DNA of 41,860 nt from an uncultured Pelagibacteraceae bacterium. GTDB lineage: Bacteria > Pseudomonadota > Alphaproteobacteria > Pelagibacterales > Pelagibacteraceae. Positions 1-9,015 of the stretch are shown here, piece by piece (position 1 is the first letter of the stretch; every line of letters begins with the position of its first letter). Below the pieces are notes generated by a model. That model had not been told where the DNA came from, did no database searches, and saw nothing but the letters and a program-made list of their open reading frames with translations. A program made the translations under genes and the position numbers. The stretch is taken from positions 1-41,860 of the forward strand of contig CABYJT010000003.1 in the NCBI GenBank assembly GCA_902519455.1, in the 5' to 3' direction.

Positions 1-19
1 ATCCAGAAATAGAAACTAA

Positions 20-1171
20 ATGAAGAAATCTAAAAGAAGTAATGTAGACCCATTTATTGTAATGGATGTAATGGAGTCTGCTAGAAAAGCAGAAGCTAAT
101 GGCAAGCATGTAATTCATATGGAAGTAGGTCAACCAGGAACACCAGCACCAAAGCGTGCCAAACAATTTATTTCAGATGAAATTTCTAATAATGATCTTG
201 GCTATACAGTTACTTTAGGTTTGCCAGAATTACGAAATAGAATTTCTAAATTGTATGGAGATTGGTACAATATTGATTTAAACCCAGACAGAATAATTAT
301 AACAACTGGATCTTCAGGAGCATTTATACTTTCTTTTGCAGCATTATTTGATGTTGGAGATAGAGTAGGCATTGCCGCTCCAGGCTATCCTAGCTATAGA
401 CAAATTTTAAAGTCTCAAGATTTAATCCCAATTGATATTTTTACAGAGTTGCAAAATAAATTTCAGCCTATACCGAAAGATATTAAAGAAAATAATTTAA
501 ATGGTTTATTAGTTGCTTCTCCTGCAAATCCCACTGGTTCAATGCTTGATAAAAAAAAACTAGAAGAACTTATTAATACTGCGCATGAAAATAAAGTGAG
601 TTTTATTAGCGATGAGATTTATCATGGAATTCAATATGAAAATAATCCTACATCTGCATTAGAAATTTCAAATGAATGTTATGTTATAAATTCATTTTCT
701 AAATATTTTTCTATGACAGGTTGGAGAGTAGGCTGGATGATTGTTCCTGAAGATCATGTGAGACAAGTAGAAAGATTATCTCAAAATCTTTTTATTTGTC
801 CTCCTCATGTTAGTCAATTAACTGCTCTATCAGCAATGGATGCAAAAGAGGAATTAAATACAAATGTAGAGGTTTATAAAAAAAATAGATCAATTTTGTT
901 AGAAGAGTTACCTAAGGCTGGTTTAAATAAATTTTCACCTCCAGATGGTGCTTTTTATATCTACATTGATATTTCAGAGTATTCGAAAGATAGCCTTAAC
1001 TTTTGTAGAGAAGTGCTTGATAAAGCAGGAGTAGCAATAACTCCTGGACTTGATTTCGATCAAAAAAGAGGAAATTCTACAATAAGGTTTTCATACGCTA
1101 GAAGCACTGAGGATATAATTGAAGGAGCAAATAGAATAAAAAAATTTATGAAAGAAGAGTATTTAAAATAA
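20..1171 (+). CDS. Pyridoxal-phosphate aminotransferase class I/II (aspartate aminotransferase-like)
   Basis: Full-length ORF; motifs SPANPTGS, SDEIYHG and NSFSKYFSMTGWRVGW (PLP-lysine region) typical of class I/II aminotransferases. Confidence 0.93.
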   Translation: MKKSKRSNVDPFIVMDVMESARKAEANGKHVIHMEVGQPGTPAPKRAKQFISDEISNNDLGYTVTLGLPELRNRISKLYGDWYNIDLNPDRIIITTGSSGAFILSFAALFDVGDRVGIAAPGYPSYRQILKSQDLIPIDIFTELQNKFQPIPKDIKENNLNGLLVASPANPTGSMLDKKKLEELINTAHENKVSFISDEIYHGIQYENNPTSALEISNECYVINSFSKYFSMTGWRVGWMIVPEDHVRQVERLSQNLFICPPHVSQLTALSAMDAKEELNTNVEVYKKNRSILLEELPKAGLNKFSPPDGAFYIYIDISEYSKDSLNFCREVLDKAGVAITPGLDFDQKRGNSTIRFSYARSTEDIIEGANRIKKFMKEEYLK

Positions 1172-1173
1172 TA

Positions 1174-1830
1174 ATGAAAACCGCTGTTTTATTTGGCTCA
1201 TCTGGGTTAATTGGATCTAATTTACTAGATAATTTAATCAACAATAATACTTACAACAAAATAAAAATATTTGTTAGAAAATTACCTTCTATTGATAATT
1301 CAAAAGTTGAAGTGATCAATACAGATTTTTTAGATTTAGCCACTTTAAAAGAAAAATTAACAGGTGATGATTGTTTTTTTTGCATTGGTACAACTAACAA
1401 AGACACACCCAATAAAAACGAATATAGAAGAATAGAATATGACTTGCCTGTACAATTAGCAAAAATTGCAAAATTTAATTCAATTAGTAATTTTATTTAT
1501 GTCTCCTCAATTGGAGCAAACCCAAAAGCCTCAAGTACATATTTAAAAAATAAAGGTCAAGTAGAGGAGGAGCTAAAAAAGATTGGGTTTTCTAACCTAA
1601 GCATTATTCAACCCTCATTTTTAGTTGGCAACAGAAAAGACTTTAGAATTGTTGAGGTTTTAGGAATTCCAGTGATGAAATTTCTATCCTTATTCTTTTT
1701 TGGTGGATTTAAAAAATATACTCCAATAAAAGTTGAGATAGTTGTGAATGCAATGATCAAACTTGCCTCAGATAATAATAGTGAGCAAACTTATTTATCT
1801 GATAGATTGCAAGAGTTAGGATCTAACTAA
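1174..1830 (+). CDS. NAD(P)-binding Rossmann-fold oxidoreductase (HTATIP2/YfcH-like)
   Basis: N-terminal GSSGLIGSNLL nucleotide-binding motif, YVSSIGAN and YLKNKG motifs; directly follows the previous ORF. Confidence 0.8.
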   Translation: MKTAVLFGSSGLIGSNLLDNLINNNTYNKIKIFVRKLPSIDNSKVEVINTDFLDLATLKEKLTGDDCFFCIGTTNKDTPNKNEYRRIEYDLPVQLAKIAKFNSISNFIYVSSIGANPKASSTYLKNKGQVEEELKKIGFSNLSIIQPSFLVGNRKDFRIVEVLGIPVMKFLSLFFFGGFKKYTPIKVEIVVNAMIKLASDNNSEQTYLSDRLQELGSN

Positions 1831-2403
1831 ATGAGAAAATCAATAATATCGATATCTTTTTTGATTTATATATTCTGTATTTTACCTTACTCTACTTCAA
1901 TGGCTTATGAGGAATCTCAATATGATGTAGTATATAAATCTGAAATATACGAAGTGAGACATTATAAAGACCGTCTAGTTGTCGAAGTTGTAAGTAGAAA
2001 CGATGACAGTAGTTTTAGAAAACTTTTTAAATATATCTCGGGTCAGAATAATAAATCCCAAGAAATCAAAATGACTGTGCCTGTAACACAGGGTGAGAAG
2101 GATAATGGATACTATATGCAATTTTATCTTCCATCAAAATTTACAAAAGAGAATGCGCCTATACCCACAAATTCAGATGTTAAAATCTCAACAATAGAAG
2201 AAGGTTTTTTTGCTGTAATAGAATATTCTGGAAGAGCCTCAGATAATAATTTCTTCAAACATAAGGAAATTCTTAATAAAAAACTCTTAGAGGATAAAGT
2301 AATCATTAAAGGACCTCCAATAAGAGCAACCTATAATGGGCCTTTTACGCTTCCTATGATGAGACGCAATGAAGCTATGTTTAAAGTTGAGTGGAGTAAA
2401 TAG
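1831..2403 (+). CDS. SOUL family haem-binding protein, exported
   Basis: Signal peptide; YEVRHYKDRLVVEV and MTVPVTQGE...MQFYLPSKFT are SOUL-family features. Confidence 0.85.
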   Translation: MRKSIISISFLIYIFCILPYSTSMAYEESQYDVVYKSEIYEVRHYKDRLVVEVVSRNDDSSFRKLFKYISGQNNKSQEIKMTVPVTQGEKDNGYYMQFYLPSKFTKENAPIPTNSDVKISTIEEGFFAVIEYSGRASDNNFFKHKEILNKKLLEDKVIIKGPPIRATYNGPFTLPMMRRNEAMFKVEWSK

Positions 2404-2473
2404 ATTACATTTTGCCATATATATTAATTTTTATCGCCTGATAGTTTAATTTCATTAATCAGAAAGGTATTTT

Positions 2474-2875
2474 ATGAAAAAATTATTTCTAATTTTATTT
2501 GTATCATTTGGTTTAAACAGCTCTGTTTTTGCTGATGGTCATGTAAAAAGAATTTTATCAACTAGTCAGACTGGTATGGGTAACGATATTGTTTATCCAT
2601 CAGGAAAAGCAAAGATCACAGCTTTTGAATTTACTGTGCCCGTAGGAGGCCCTGTAGTTCCGCATACTCACTCGTTCCCTGTTTTAATAATGATTCAACA
2701 AGGAGAAATTGAACTTACTCAAGGTGGCAAAAGCTATGTTTATAAAGCTGGAGATGCATTTATTGAAGATGTAGGTGTGGCTCATGAATCTAAAAATATT
2801 GGAGATGTTCCTGTTAAAGCAATTGTTGTTGCTATGGGAGTTGAAGGTCAAAAAATTATGACTCCAGTAAAATAG
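2474..2875 (+). CDS. Cupin-domain protein with signal peptide
   Basis: N-terminal signal; VPHTHSFPVLIMIQQGEIEL and YKAGDAFIEDVGVAHE cupin motifs; AGAAAGG upstream of the start. Confidence 0.85.
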   Translation: MKKLFLILFVSFGLNSSVFADGHVKRILSTSQTGMGNDIVYPSGKAKITAFEFTVPVGGPVVPHTHSFPVLIMIQQGEIELTQGGKSYVYKAGDAFIEDVGVAHESKNIGDVPVKAIVVAMGVEGQKIMTPVK

Positions 2876-2884
2876 AAAGAAAAA

Positions 2885-2916
2885 ATATGGGGCAGTTATT
2901 TTTAGATGCCCCATAT
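2885..2916. terminator. Perfect 10-bp stem-loop (ATATGGGGCA...TGCCCCATAT), shared terminator between convergent genes
   Basis: Exact inverted repeat 2885-2894/2907-2916, lying between the 3' ends of the cupin gene (+) and the 63-aa ORF (-). Confidence 0.75.
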
Positions 2917-2929
2917 CTCATTCTTTAAG

Positions 2930-3121
2930 CTATATTTTTTTACTCTCTTTTTTCAAGTGTCTCAATGTTTCCCCGGAGTTTTTTCCTGATTTGATCACGT
3001 ATCCACTTGTGCCGTTGGCATTAGTTTCTACGGTTTTCAAATTTCGAAACATTAATTGATTTAGCCTAGCGTTCTTTGAGCCTCGGCTAAACGAACTTAA
3101 AACTCTGTGCATTCTTTTCAT
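2930..3121 (-). CDS. Small, strongly basic protein of unknown function (63 aa)
   Basis: ORF preceded on the minus strand by AAGGAGAG at good spacing from ATG; isolated gene with its own leader and a downstream terminator hairpin; 15 Lys/Arg against 3 Glu and no Asp. Confidence 0.7.
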   Translation of the reverse strand: MKRMHRVLSSFSRGSKNARLNQLMFRNLKTVETNANGTSGYVIKSGKNSGETLRHLKKESKKI

Positions 3122-3159
3122 ACACTCTCCTTGTTTGTTTTTCCAAAACTCGCTTTTAA

Positions 3160-3199
3160 CCGATGCGATATCGGCCTCTTTTTCACCATGAGATATGGT
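3160..3199 (-). promoter_or_regulatory. Two tandem 5-bp-stem/5-nt-loop hairpins (or palindromic operators) upstream of the 63-aa ORF
   Basis: Plus strand 3160-3174 CCGAT-GCGAT-ATCGG and 3185-3199 ACCAT-GAGAT-ATGGT; the arms differ by compensatory changes. Confidence 0.5.
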
Positions 3200-3284
3200 A
3201 TTAATAAATTATCTTTTACAAATAATATTTTCAATTAGTTAACTTATTATTATGACCAAACTGGGTTTTAAAATTGTTTAATAC

Positions 3285-4436
3285 TTAGAGAATAACTAAG
3301 TCTGTCTTTTGATTACCTAGTCTTTCATTTCCTTTTTCAGTAACAATGTAAGTCTCACCTAGATTCATAGCTAACTCTTTTTTACTATCCATTAGAATCA
3401 TGTGCATAAAGAAAACATTTCCTGGTTGGATTACATAAGGATTGCCTGTGTAAAGCATTGGCCAATCCATCCAATTAGGGGAAAATGTTGCACCTAATGA
3501 ATATCCACATGCATTCATCCGACAATCTTTATAACCTAAATTATCAAATATTTTTGCGTGCATATCAAAAACCTCTCCAATTTTATTGCCAGGTTTTAAT
3601 GTATTTTCACAGTTTTTTAATGCTTCTAAACAAGCCTCGTACATTTCATAATGTTTGGGATTTGCTTTTCCAATCGGTATAGTCCTGAACATTGCAGAAT
3701 GATAATGTCTATACGTGCCTGCCCATTCAATAGTTAGTTGATCTACATCATTAAGTATTTGTTTTTCTGATTGATATCTACATAGTAGTGCGTTTTTACC
3801 AGAACCTATTATAAATTCATTTGCAGGATAGTCCCCACCTCCTTCAAAAATTACTCTATTCATTTCAGCAAGAATTTTACTTTCACTCACTCCCTTTTTA
3901 GCAAATTTCCAAACTTCATCTAAAGCTTTGTCGGCAAGGGTTGCTGCTTTCTTAACATAAACTATTTCTTCAGGAGATTTAATTACTCTGAGTTTTGTTA
4001 TTAATTCAGATTTATCATCTAAAGAGCAAAAATTTTTTAATGATTTATTTAAATTAATTGCATTACGTCCAGTAAGTCCATAAGCTTCATACTCAATACC
4101 GATCTTTTTATCTTTTAAGTTAAGTTCGTTTAAGATTTGTTTTAGATCCTCTGTGGGATTAGAATCATCTTTATCAACCCAAATTTTTATATTTTCTATA
4201 TTTGAAGTATTTTGTGCTTGTCTTAAATCAGGAGCTCTAGTTAATAATATTAAATTACCTTTTTGGTCTAATATTAAGGACTGAAAAAAAACATAACCAA
4301 ATGTATCGTAACCAGTCAGCCAATACATAGACTCTTGTCTAAACATGACCAAGGCATCTATTTTTTCCTCTTTTAATTTAGTAATAACTTTATTTCGTCT
4401 ACTTTTGAATTCTTCTGAGGAAAAATGAAGACCCAT
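3285..4436 (-). CDS. M24 / creatinase-like 'pita-bread' hydrolase (metal ligands apparently missing)
   Basis: N-terminal creatinase-type domain (MFRQESMYWLTGYDTFGY) and C-terminal IEWAGTYRHYHSAMFRT ... GYSLG ... LGETYIVTEKG. Confidence 0.85.
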   Translation of the reverse strand: MGLHFSSEEFKSRRNKVITKLKEEKIDALVMFRQESMYWLTGYDTFGYVFFQSLILDQKGNLILLTRAPDLRQAQNTSNIENIKIWVDKDDSNPTEDLKQILNELNLKDKKIGIEYEAYGLTGRNAINLNKSLKNFCSLDDKSELITKLRVIKSPEEIVYVKKAATLADKALDEVWKFAKKGVSESKILAEMNRVIFEGGGDYPANEFIIGSGKNALLCRYQSEKQILNDVDQLTIEWAGTYRHYHSAMFRTIPIGKANPKHYEMYEACLEALKNCENTLKPGNKIGEVFDMHAKIFDNLGYKDCRMNACGYSLGATFSPNWMDWPMLYTGNPYVIQPGNVFFMHMILMDSKKELAMNLGETYIVTEKGNERLGNQKTDLVIL

Positions 4437-5206
4437 TAATTGATAGTGGTTCTAACTGATCCGATTTTATCAACTTTGCCTATATATTCGCCCTTATTTT
4501 TTATTGGAACAACTCCTACCGTTGAGCCTGTGAACACGTAGAAATCTTTCTCTAATTTTACTTTTTCTTTCCTAACTTTATTTAAGACAAATTTTAGAGA
4601 ATTAAGAGGGTTTATATAAACAGTATTTGTATTACCTTTGATATTTAAACCCTTATTATTTTTTAAATTTGTTTTTAAATTATTTAAATTTAGTTTTTTA
4701 AACTTCTTTTTTGGTCCCGTAATAAATTTAATATTTACTCCAAAATCACTGCATAAATCACCCAAAAACTTAATACCTTTTTTCTTTTGTCTAAAACCTA
4801 CTACCTCAATACAAGGACCCATATGGGTTATAAATTTTGTGACATTTTTGGGATTTAGCCTACCTTTGAAACCAAAAAAGGATTTTTTAATTATGTAATA
4901 AACTTCTACTTCAATACCTAGAGCATATTTATTTACCTTAACTTTACCTCCTGATTTAATAAGGTTTTTTTGAAATACTGTTGAATGGAAAGGTTCTTTT
5001 TCTTTTAACTTTTTTAACAGAGCAAAAATAGTTCCACCTGCTTTAAATCCTATTTTACTATCATTAATTTTACTTTCACATAACATTCTTAATTTATGTG
5101 CAAGTTTAATATTTTTGCAAAACTTCTCTGGTATTGGATTGATTAATTTATTTTTGTTGTAGGCATTAACTAGTCTTTTTGAAACTGATTGGATATCATT
5201 TTTCAT
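4436..5206 (-). CDS. 2-keto-4-pentenoate hydratase / MhpD-like family protein
   Basis: DSKIGFKAGGT, GIEVEVYY, THMGPCIEVVGFRQ and FVFTGSTVGVVPI-type segments; start overlaps the end of the next minus-strand gene. Confidence 0.7.
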   Translation of the reverse strand: MKNDIQSVSKRLVNAYNKNKLINPIPEKFCKNIKLAHKLRMLCESKINDSKIGFKAGGTIFALLKKLKEKEPFHSTVFQKNLIKSGGKVKVNKYALGIEVEVYYIIKKSFFGFKGRLNPKNVTKFITHMGPCIEVVGFRQKKKGIKFLGDLCSDFGVNIKFITGPKKKFKKLNLNNLKTNLKNNKGLNIKGNTNTVYINPLNSLKFVLNKVRKEKVKLEKDFYVFTGSTVGVVPIKNKGEYIGKVDKIGSVRTTIN

Positions 5207-5215
5207 AGTAATAGA

Positions 5216-6004
5216 TTATTGAATAACTGTCATTGGATCAAGTCTAGTTTGAAACCAATTAACTCTAAAGTCTAGATGAGGACCTGTTGATCTGCCAGTA
5301 GAACCTACTGTACCAATTATATCACCTTGTTTTATTAAATCTCCAACGTCAACCATTACATTTTCTAAATGTGAGTAGATTGTTGATATGCCATGGCCAT
5401 GATCCATTATGATTGTTCCACCAGTATAATAAAGATCATTTTCAGCCATTGTAACAACTCCAGTTCCAGATGACTTTATTGGTGTTCCTTTTTTTGCAGC
5501 AATATCTATTCCATAGTGAGGCCATCTTGGTTTACCATTTAGAATTCTTTGACTTCCATAAACTCCACTAATTATTCCTTTAACAGGCATAATGAATTTA
5601 TTGCTAAAATAATTTAAATCTGAATTTATGGCTCTTGCTTCACCTATTTTTCCATTCTCTTTTTTTATTCTTTTGTATACAGACTCTGGGGGTGTTACTT
5701 TATTTTCAGGTAATCCATCTATTCTTTGAATATTGTATTTTCTTTTAAATACACGTTTAGTAATTTTTTTAGTTTTACCATTTGAAATTTTTGTAATTAA
5801 TATATCGTATTTTCTATCTCTATCTATACCAAATACAAAGAAACCATTTTTGGATACTTTTATTTTTTTTTTATCAATTATAATTTTTGAACTTGGATCA
5901 GTTTTACCTAAAATATAATGCCCTTGAATAAACTTACCAGTAAATTCAATCGCTAGAATGTTTGTTGGAAATAAAATTGCTATTATAAGCAATATTTTTT
6001 TCAT
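5216..6004 (-). CDS. M23 family metallopeptidase (LytM-like, murein hydrolase)
   Basis: PHYGIDIAAKKGTPIKSSGTGVV and STIYSHL...GPHLDFRV M23 motifs; start chosen at MKKILLIIAILFPTNILA (signal peptide) rather than the longer ORF start at 6082. Confidence 0.9.
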   Translation of the reverse strand: MKKILLIIAILFPTNILAIEFTGKFIQGHYILGKTDPSSKIIIDKKKIKVSKNGFFVFGIDRDRKYDILITKISNGKTKKITKRVFKRKYNIQRIDGLPENKVTPPESVYKRIKKENGKIGEARAINSDLNYFSNKFIMPVKGIISGVYGSQRILNGKPRWPHYGIDIAAKKGTPIKSSGTGVVTMAENDLYYTGGTIIMDHGHGISTIYSHLENVMVDVGDLIKQGDIIGTVGSTGRSTGPHLDFRVNWFQTRLDPMTVIQ

Positions 6005-6762
6005 TATTTTGCGGTCCACCCACCGTCTATTTTTATAGATGTTCCTGTTATCATTGCTGCAGCATCTGAAGCTAAAAAACAAACTGCAGTTGCTACGTCA
6101 CTCTCTTTTGCGGCTTTACCCATAGGAATATTTCCTAGTGCTAATTTTTTAAAATTTTTATTTTTAAAAAATTTTTTCACCATAGGTGTTTCAACAAAGG
6201 TTGGCGCTACGGTATTTACTCTTATATTTTTTGTGGCGAGCTCTACACCCATACCTTTAGTTAGTCCTTCAATACCAAATTTAGTCATATTATAAACGTT
6301 TCTACCAGACATACCTACATGACCAAGTTGCGATGACATGTTTATAATGGATCCACCTCTTTTCTTATTTTTTATCATCTTTTTTACAACTATTTGAGCA
6401 ACATTAAATGCAGCTCTTAAATTTAAATCTATCAAATAATTTAAGCTTTCTTGTTTTACTTTATCAAACGGTTCTGGAATATTAGTCCCGGCATTGTTTA
6501 CTAAAATATCTATTATTTTTATTTTTTTTAATTTTTTACTTAAATCTTTGTAATCCATTACATCACAGTTTATTTTTATCAATTTACTTTTTACTTTTTT
6601 TATATCTTTTTCTAGTTTATCTAAATCCGAGGAAGTTCTGCTTAGTCCTATTATTGTTGCTCCAGCCTCAGCCATTGCAATAGAACAAGCTCTTCCTAAG
6701 CCTTTACCAGCCCCCGTTACAAGAGCATACTTATTTTTAAGATTAATTTTTTTTAAATACAT
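6004..6762 (-). CDS. Short-chain dehydrogenase/reductase
   Basis: TGAGKGLGRA, NNAGTN, YNMTK catalytic motif and a C-terminal IDGGW. Confidence 0.93.
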   Translation of the reverse strand: MYLKKINLKNKYALVTGAGKGLGRACSIAMAEAGATIIGLSRTSSDLDKLEKDIKKVKSKLIKINCDVMDYKDLSKKLKKIKIIDILVNNAGTNIPEPFDKVKQESLNYLIDLNLRAAFNVAQIVVKKMIKNKKRGGSIINMSSQLGHVGMSGRNVYNMTKFGIEGLTKGMGVELATKNIRVNTVAPTFVETPMVKKFFKNKNFKKLALGNIPMGKAAKESDVATAVCFLASDAAAMITGTSIKIDGGWTAK

Positions 6763-7338
6763 TTAAATAAAAAGTTTTAAATCTGTGTAAATTAGTTCAA
6801 CTGCCACAAACAATATAGCAAATAAACCAACCCATGCTATCCATTTATAATCTTTTATCCATTTGGAAATTAATGTTGCAGCTGTAGCCATCAAAATAAT
6901 AGATAAAACAAGACCAAATATTAATAAATAATAGTGATCTTTGGCAGCACCAGCAACACCGAGTACATTGTCTAAACTCATCGTAAAGTCAGCTAGCAAA
7001 ACGGTCCAAATTGCTTTCAACATTGATGAGTTATCAACTTTAATATTTTCCTCACCACCACCTGAATTCTTAATTACATCGACATAAAGTTTATAAACTA
7101 TATAAAGAAGCAACAGACCACCTATAAGTCTTAAACCTGTGATTTGTAAAAGATAAGCGGTTAAAAGTGTTAATAAAATTCTTAGTATTACTGCTCCACC
7201 AATGCCCCAAAAAATAATTTTTTTTCTTTGTTCTGGTGGAAACTTAGAGGCAACCATTCCAATGATAATGGCATTATCTCCAGCTAAAATTAAATCTATA
7301 AATATTATTTGAAAAAAAATTGTTATTTCTTCAGTCAT
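6763..7338 (-). CDS. TerC/YjbE-family integral membrane protein
   Basis: Repeated motifs LILAGDNAIIIG and FTMSLDNVLGVAG plus several transmembrane segments. Confidence 0.88.
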   Translation of the reverse strand: MTEEITIFFQIIFIDLILAGDNAIIIGMVASKFPPEQRKKIIFWGIGGAVILRILLTLLTAYLLQITGLRLIGGLLLLYIVYKLYVDVIKNSGGGEENIKVDNSSMLKAIWTVLLADFTMSLDNVLGVAGAAKDHYYLLIFGLVLSIILMATAATLISKWIKDYKWIAWVGLFAILFVAVELIYTDLKLFI

Positions 7339-8936
7339 CTAGCATCTTCTATTATCATATCTGCTGCTTTTTCAGCAATCATAATAGTTGGTGCATTAGT
7401 ATTTCCTGAGGTTATTGATGGCATGACAGATGCATCAACAATTCTTAAATTTTCTAGGCCATGAGCGACTAATCGGTCAGATACAACTGCATTTTCGTCA
7501 GTCCCCATTCTACATGTGCTCACAGGATGAAAAATAGTACTACAAAATTTTCCAGCCTCTTTAGCCAATTCTTCATTATCCGTAATATGAATTCCAGGCC
7601 TATATTCTTCAGGCTCATACTCTTTATAAGCTTTTGAATTCATAACAATATTTCTTGTGATTTTTAATGCTTTACCTGCAATTTCTCTGTCTTCGTCTGT
7701 AGATAAGTAATTCATCTTAATTTCTGGAGATACTCTTGTATCGGATGATTTTAATTTAATTGAACCTCTGCTAGTTGGTCTTACATTTGTGATGCTAGGA
7801 GTAAATGCTGTAAATTTATGAAGGGAGCCTTTGCCTAAGACATCTGTGCTAGCTGGAGATACATGGAATTGCAAATTAGGAGTTGCTAAATGATCATCAC
7901 TTTTTACAAAGCCACATAAATAACTAGCCCCGACCGTTAGTGGTCCTTTTCTAAATAAGAAATATTTTAGTCCAGCCATAAGCTTTTTAGTCATACTATA
8001 ATAGATATCATTTAAGCTTTCTAAATTTTTAACTTTATAAACTGGTCTTAACATTAAATGATCTGTTAAATTCATGCCTACTCCAGGATGATCTTTAACT
8101 ACATTTACATTATTTTTTTTTAAAAGTTCACCTGGACCAATACCTGAAGCTTGAAGGATATGTGGTGAGCCTATAGTCCCAGAACTTAAGATTACCTCTT
8201 TATTTGCTTTAACAGTAATTACATTCTCACCAATCCAATAATTCACTTTGTCTGCTTTTTTATTATCAAACTCAATGTTCTTAACATGAGCATTCGTAAC
8301 AACTTTTAAATTTTTTCTTTTTTTAACTGGATTAAGATAGCCTACGGCAGTACTACATCTTAGACCATTTCTTACGGTAAAAGGAAAATAACCCATTCCT
8401 TCATTGTCACCATTATTAAAATCATCAGTTCTTTTGTGACCAAATTCTTCTGCCGCATCCATAAATAGATCGCACACTTTAAAAGTTCCTCTTATTTGCT
8501 GAACTGCCAAAGGACCACCAGATCCATGAAATTCATCTTCACCAAATTGAAAATCTTCAGATTTTTTAAAATAGGGAAGTACATCTTCCCATGACCAACC
8601 AACGTTACCAAGCTGTCTCCAATAATCAAAATCGTTCGACTGACCTCTAATATAAAGCATTCCATTTATTGAGGAACTTCCACCTAAAGTTTTACCTCTC
8701 GGGTAAACCATTTCTCTATTGTCACAAAACTCTTCTTTTTCCGTCTGAAAACACCAATCCGTTTTTGGGTTCAACATTGTTTTAAAATATCCACCTGGAA
8801 TATGGATCCAAGGGTTTGTGTCTCTACTTCCCGCCTCGATCAATAAAACTTTATGATTTGGATTAGCGCTTAATCTATTTGCTAGTACACATCCGGCAGA
8901 TCCAGCACCTAAAATAACATAATCAAAGTTTTCCAT
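7335..8936 (-). CDS. GMC-family FAD oxidoreductase (choline/alcohol dehydrogenase-like)
   Basis: DYVILGAGSAGCVLANRLS, YPRGKTLGGSSSINGMLYIRG and STIFHPVSTCRMG ... GNTNAPTIMIAEKAADMI. Confidence 0.93.
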   Translation of the reverse strand: MENFDYVILGAGSAGCVLANRLSANPNHKVLLIEAGSRDTNPWIHIPGGYFKTMLNPKTDWCFQTEKEEFCDNREMVYPRGKTLGGSSSINGMLYIRGQSNDFDYWRQLGNVGWSWEDVLPYFKKSEDFQFGEDEFHGSGGPLAVQQIRGTFKVCDLFMDAAEEFGHKRTDDFNNGDNEGMGYFPFTVRNGLRCSTAVGYLNPVKKRKNLKVVTNAHVKNIEFDNKKADKVNYWIGENVITVKANKEVILSSGTIGSPHILQASGIGPGELLKKNNVNVVKDHPGVGMNLTDHLMLRPVYKVKNLESLNDIYYSMTKKLMAGLKYFLFRKGPLTVGASYLCGFVKSDDHLATPNLQFHVSPASTDVLGKGSLHKFTAFTPSITNVRPTSRGSIKLKSSDTRVSPEIKMNYLSTDEDREIAGKALKITRNIVMNSKAYKEYEPEEYRPGIHITDNEELAKEAGKFCSTIFHPVSTCRMGTDENAVVSDRLVAHGLENLRIVDASVMPSITSGNTNAPTIMIAEKAADMIIEDAR

Positions 8937-9015
8937 AATATTTTATAATTAAATTTTTTTAAAAATCTTTTAACATATACTTTATAAATTAAATAATAAG
9001 ATTGGGTAGTTATAT

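Noticed and set aside
2917-3284. Possibility that the small-ORF region is a known structured RNA (tmRNA, 6S, RNase P or SRP RNA)
   Set aside because: No tRNA-like TpsiC arm, RNase P or SRP core motifs seen on either strand; the RBS-ATG-ORF arrangement favours a coding gene.
8937-9015. Possible regulatory element in the divergent GMC/BVMO intergenic region
   Set aside because: Only generic AT-rich sequence; no convincing inverted repeat or consensus promoter pair.
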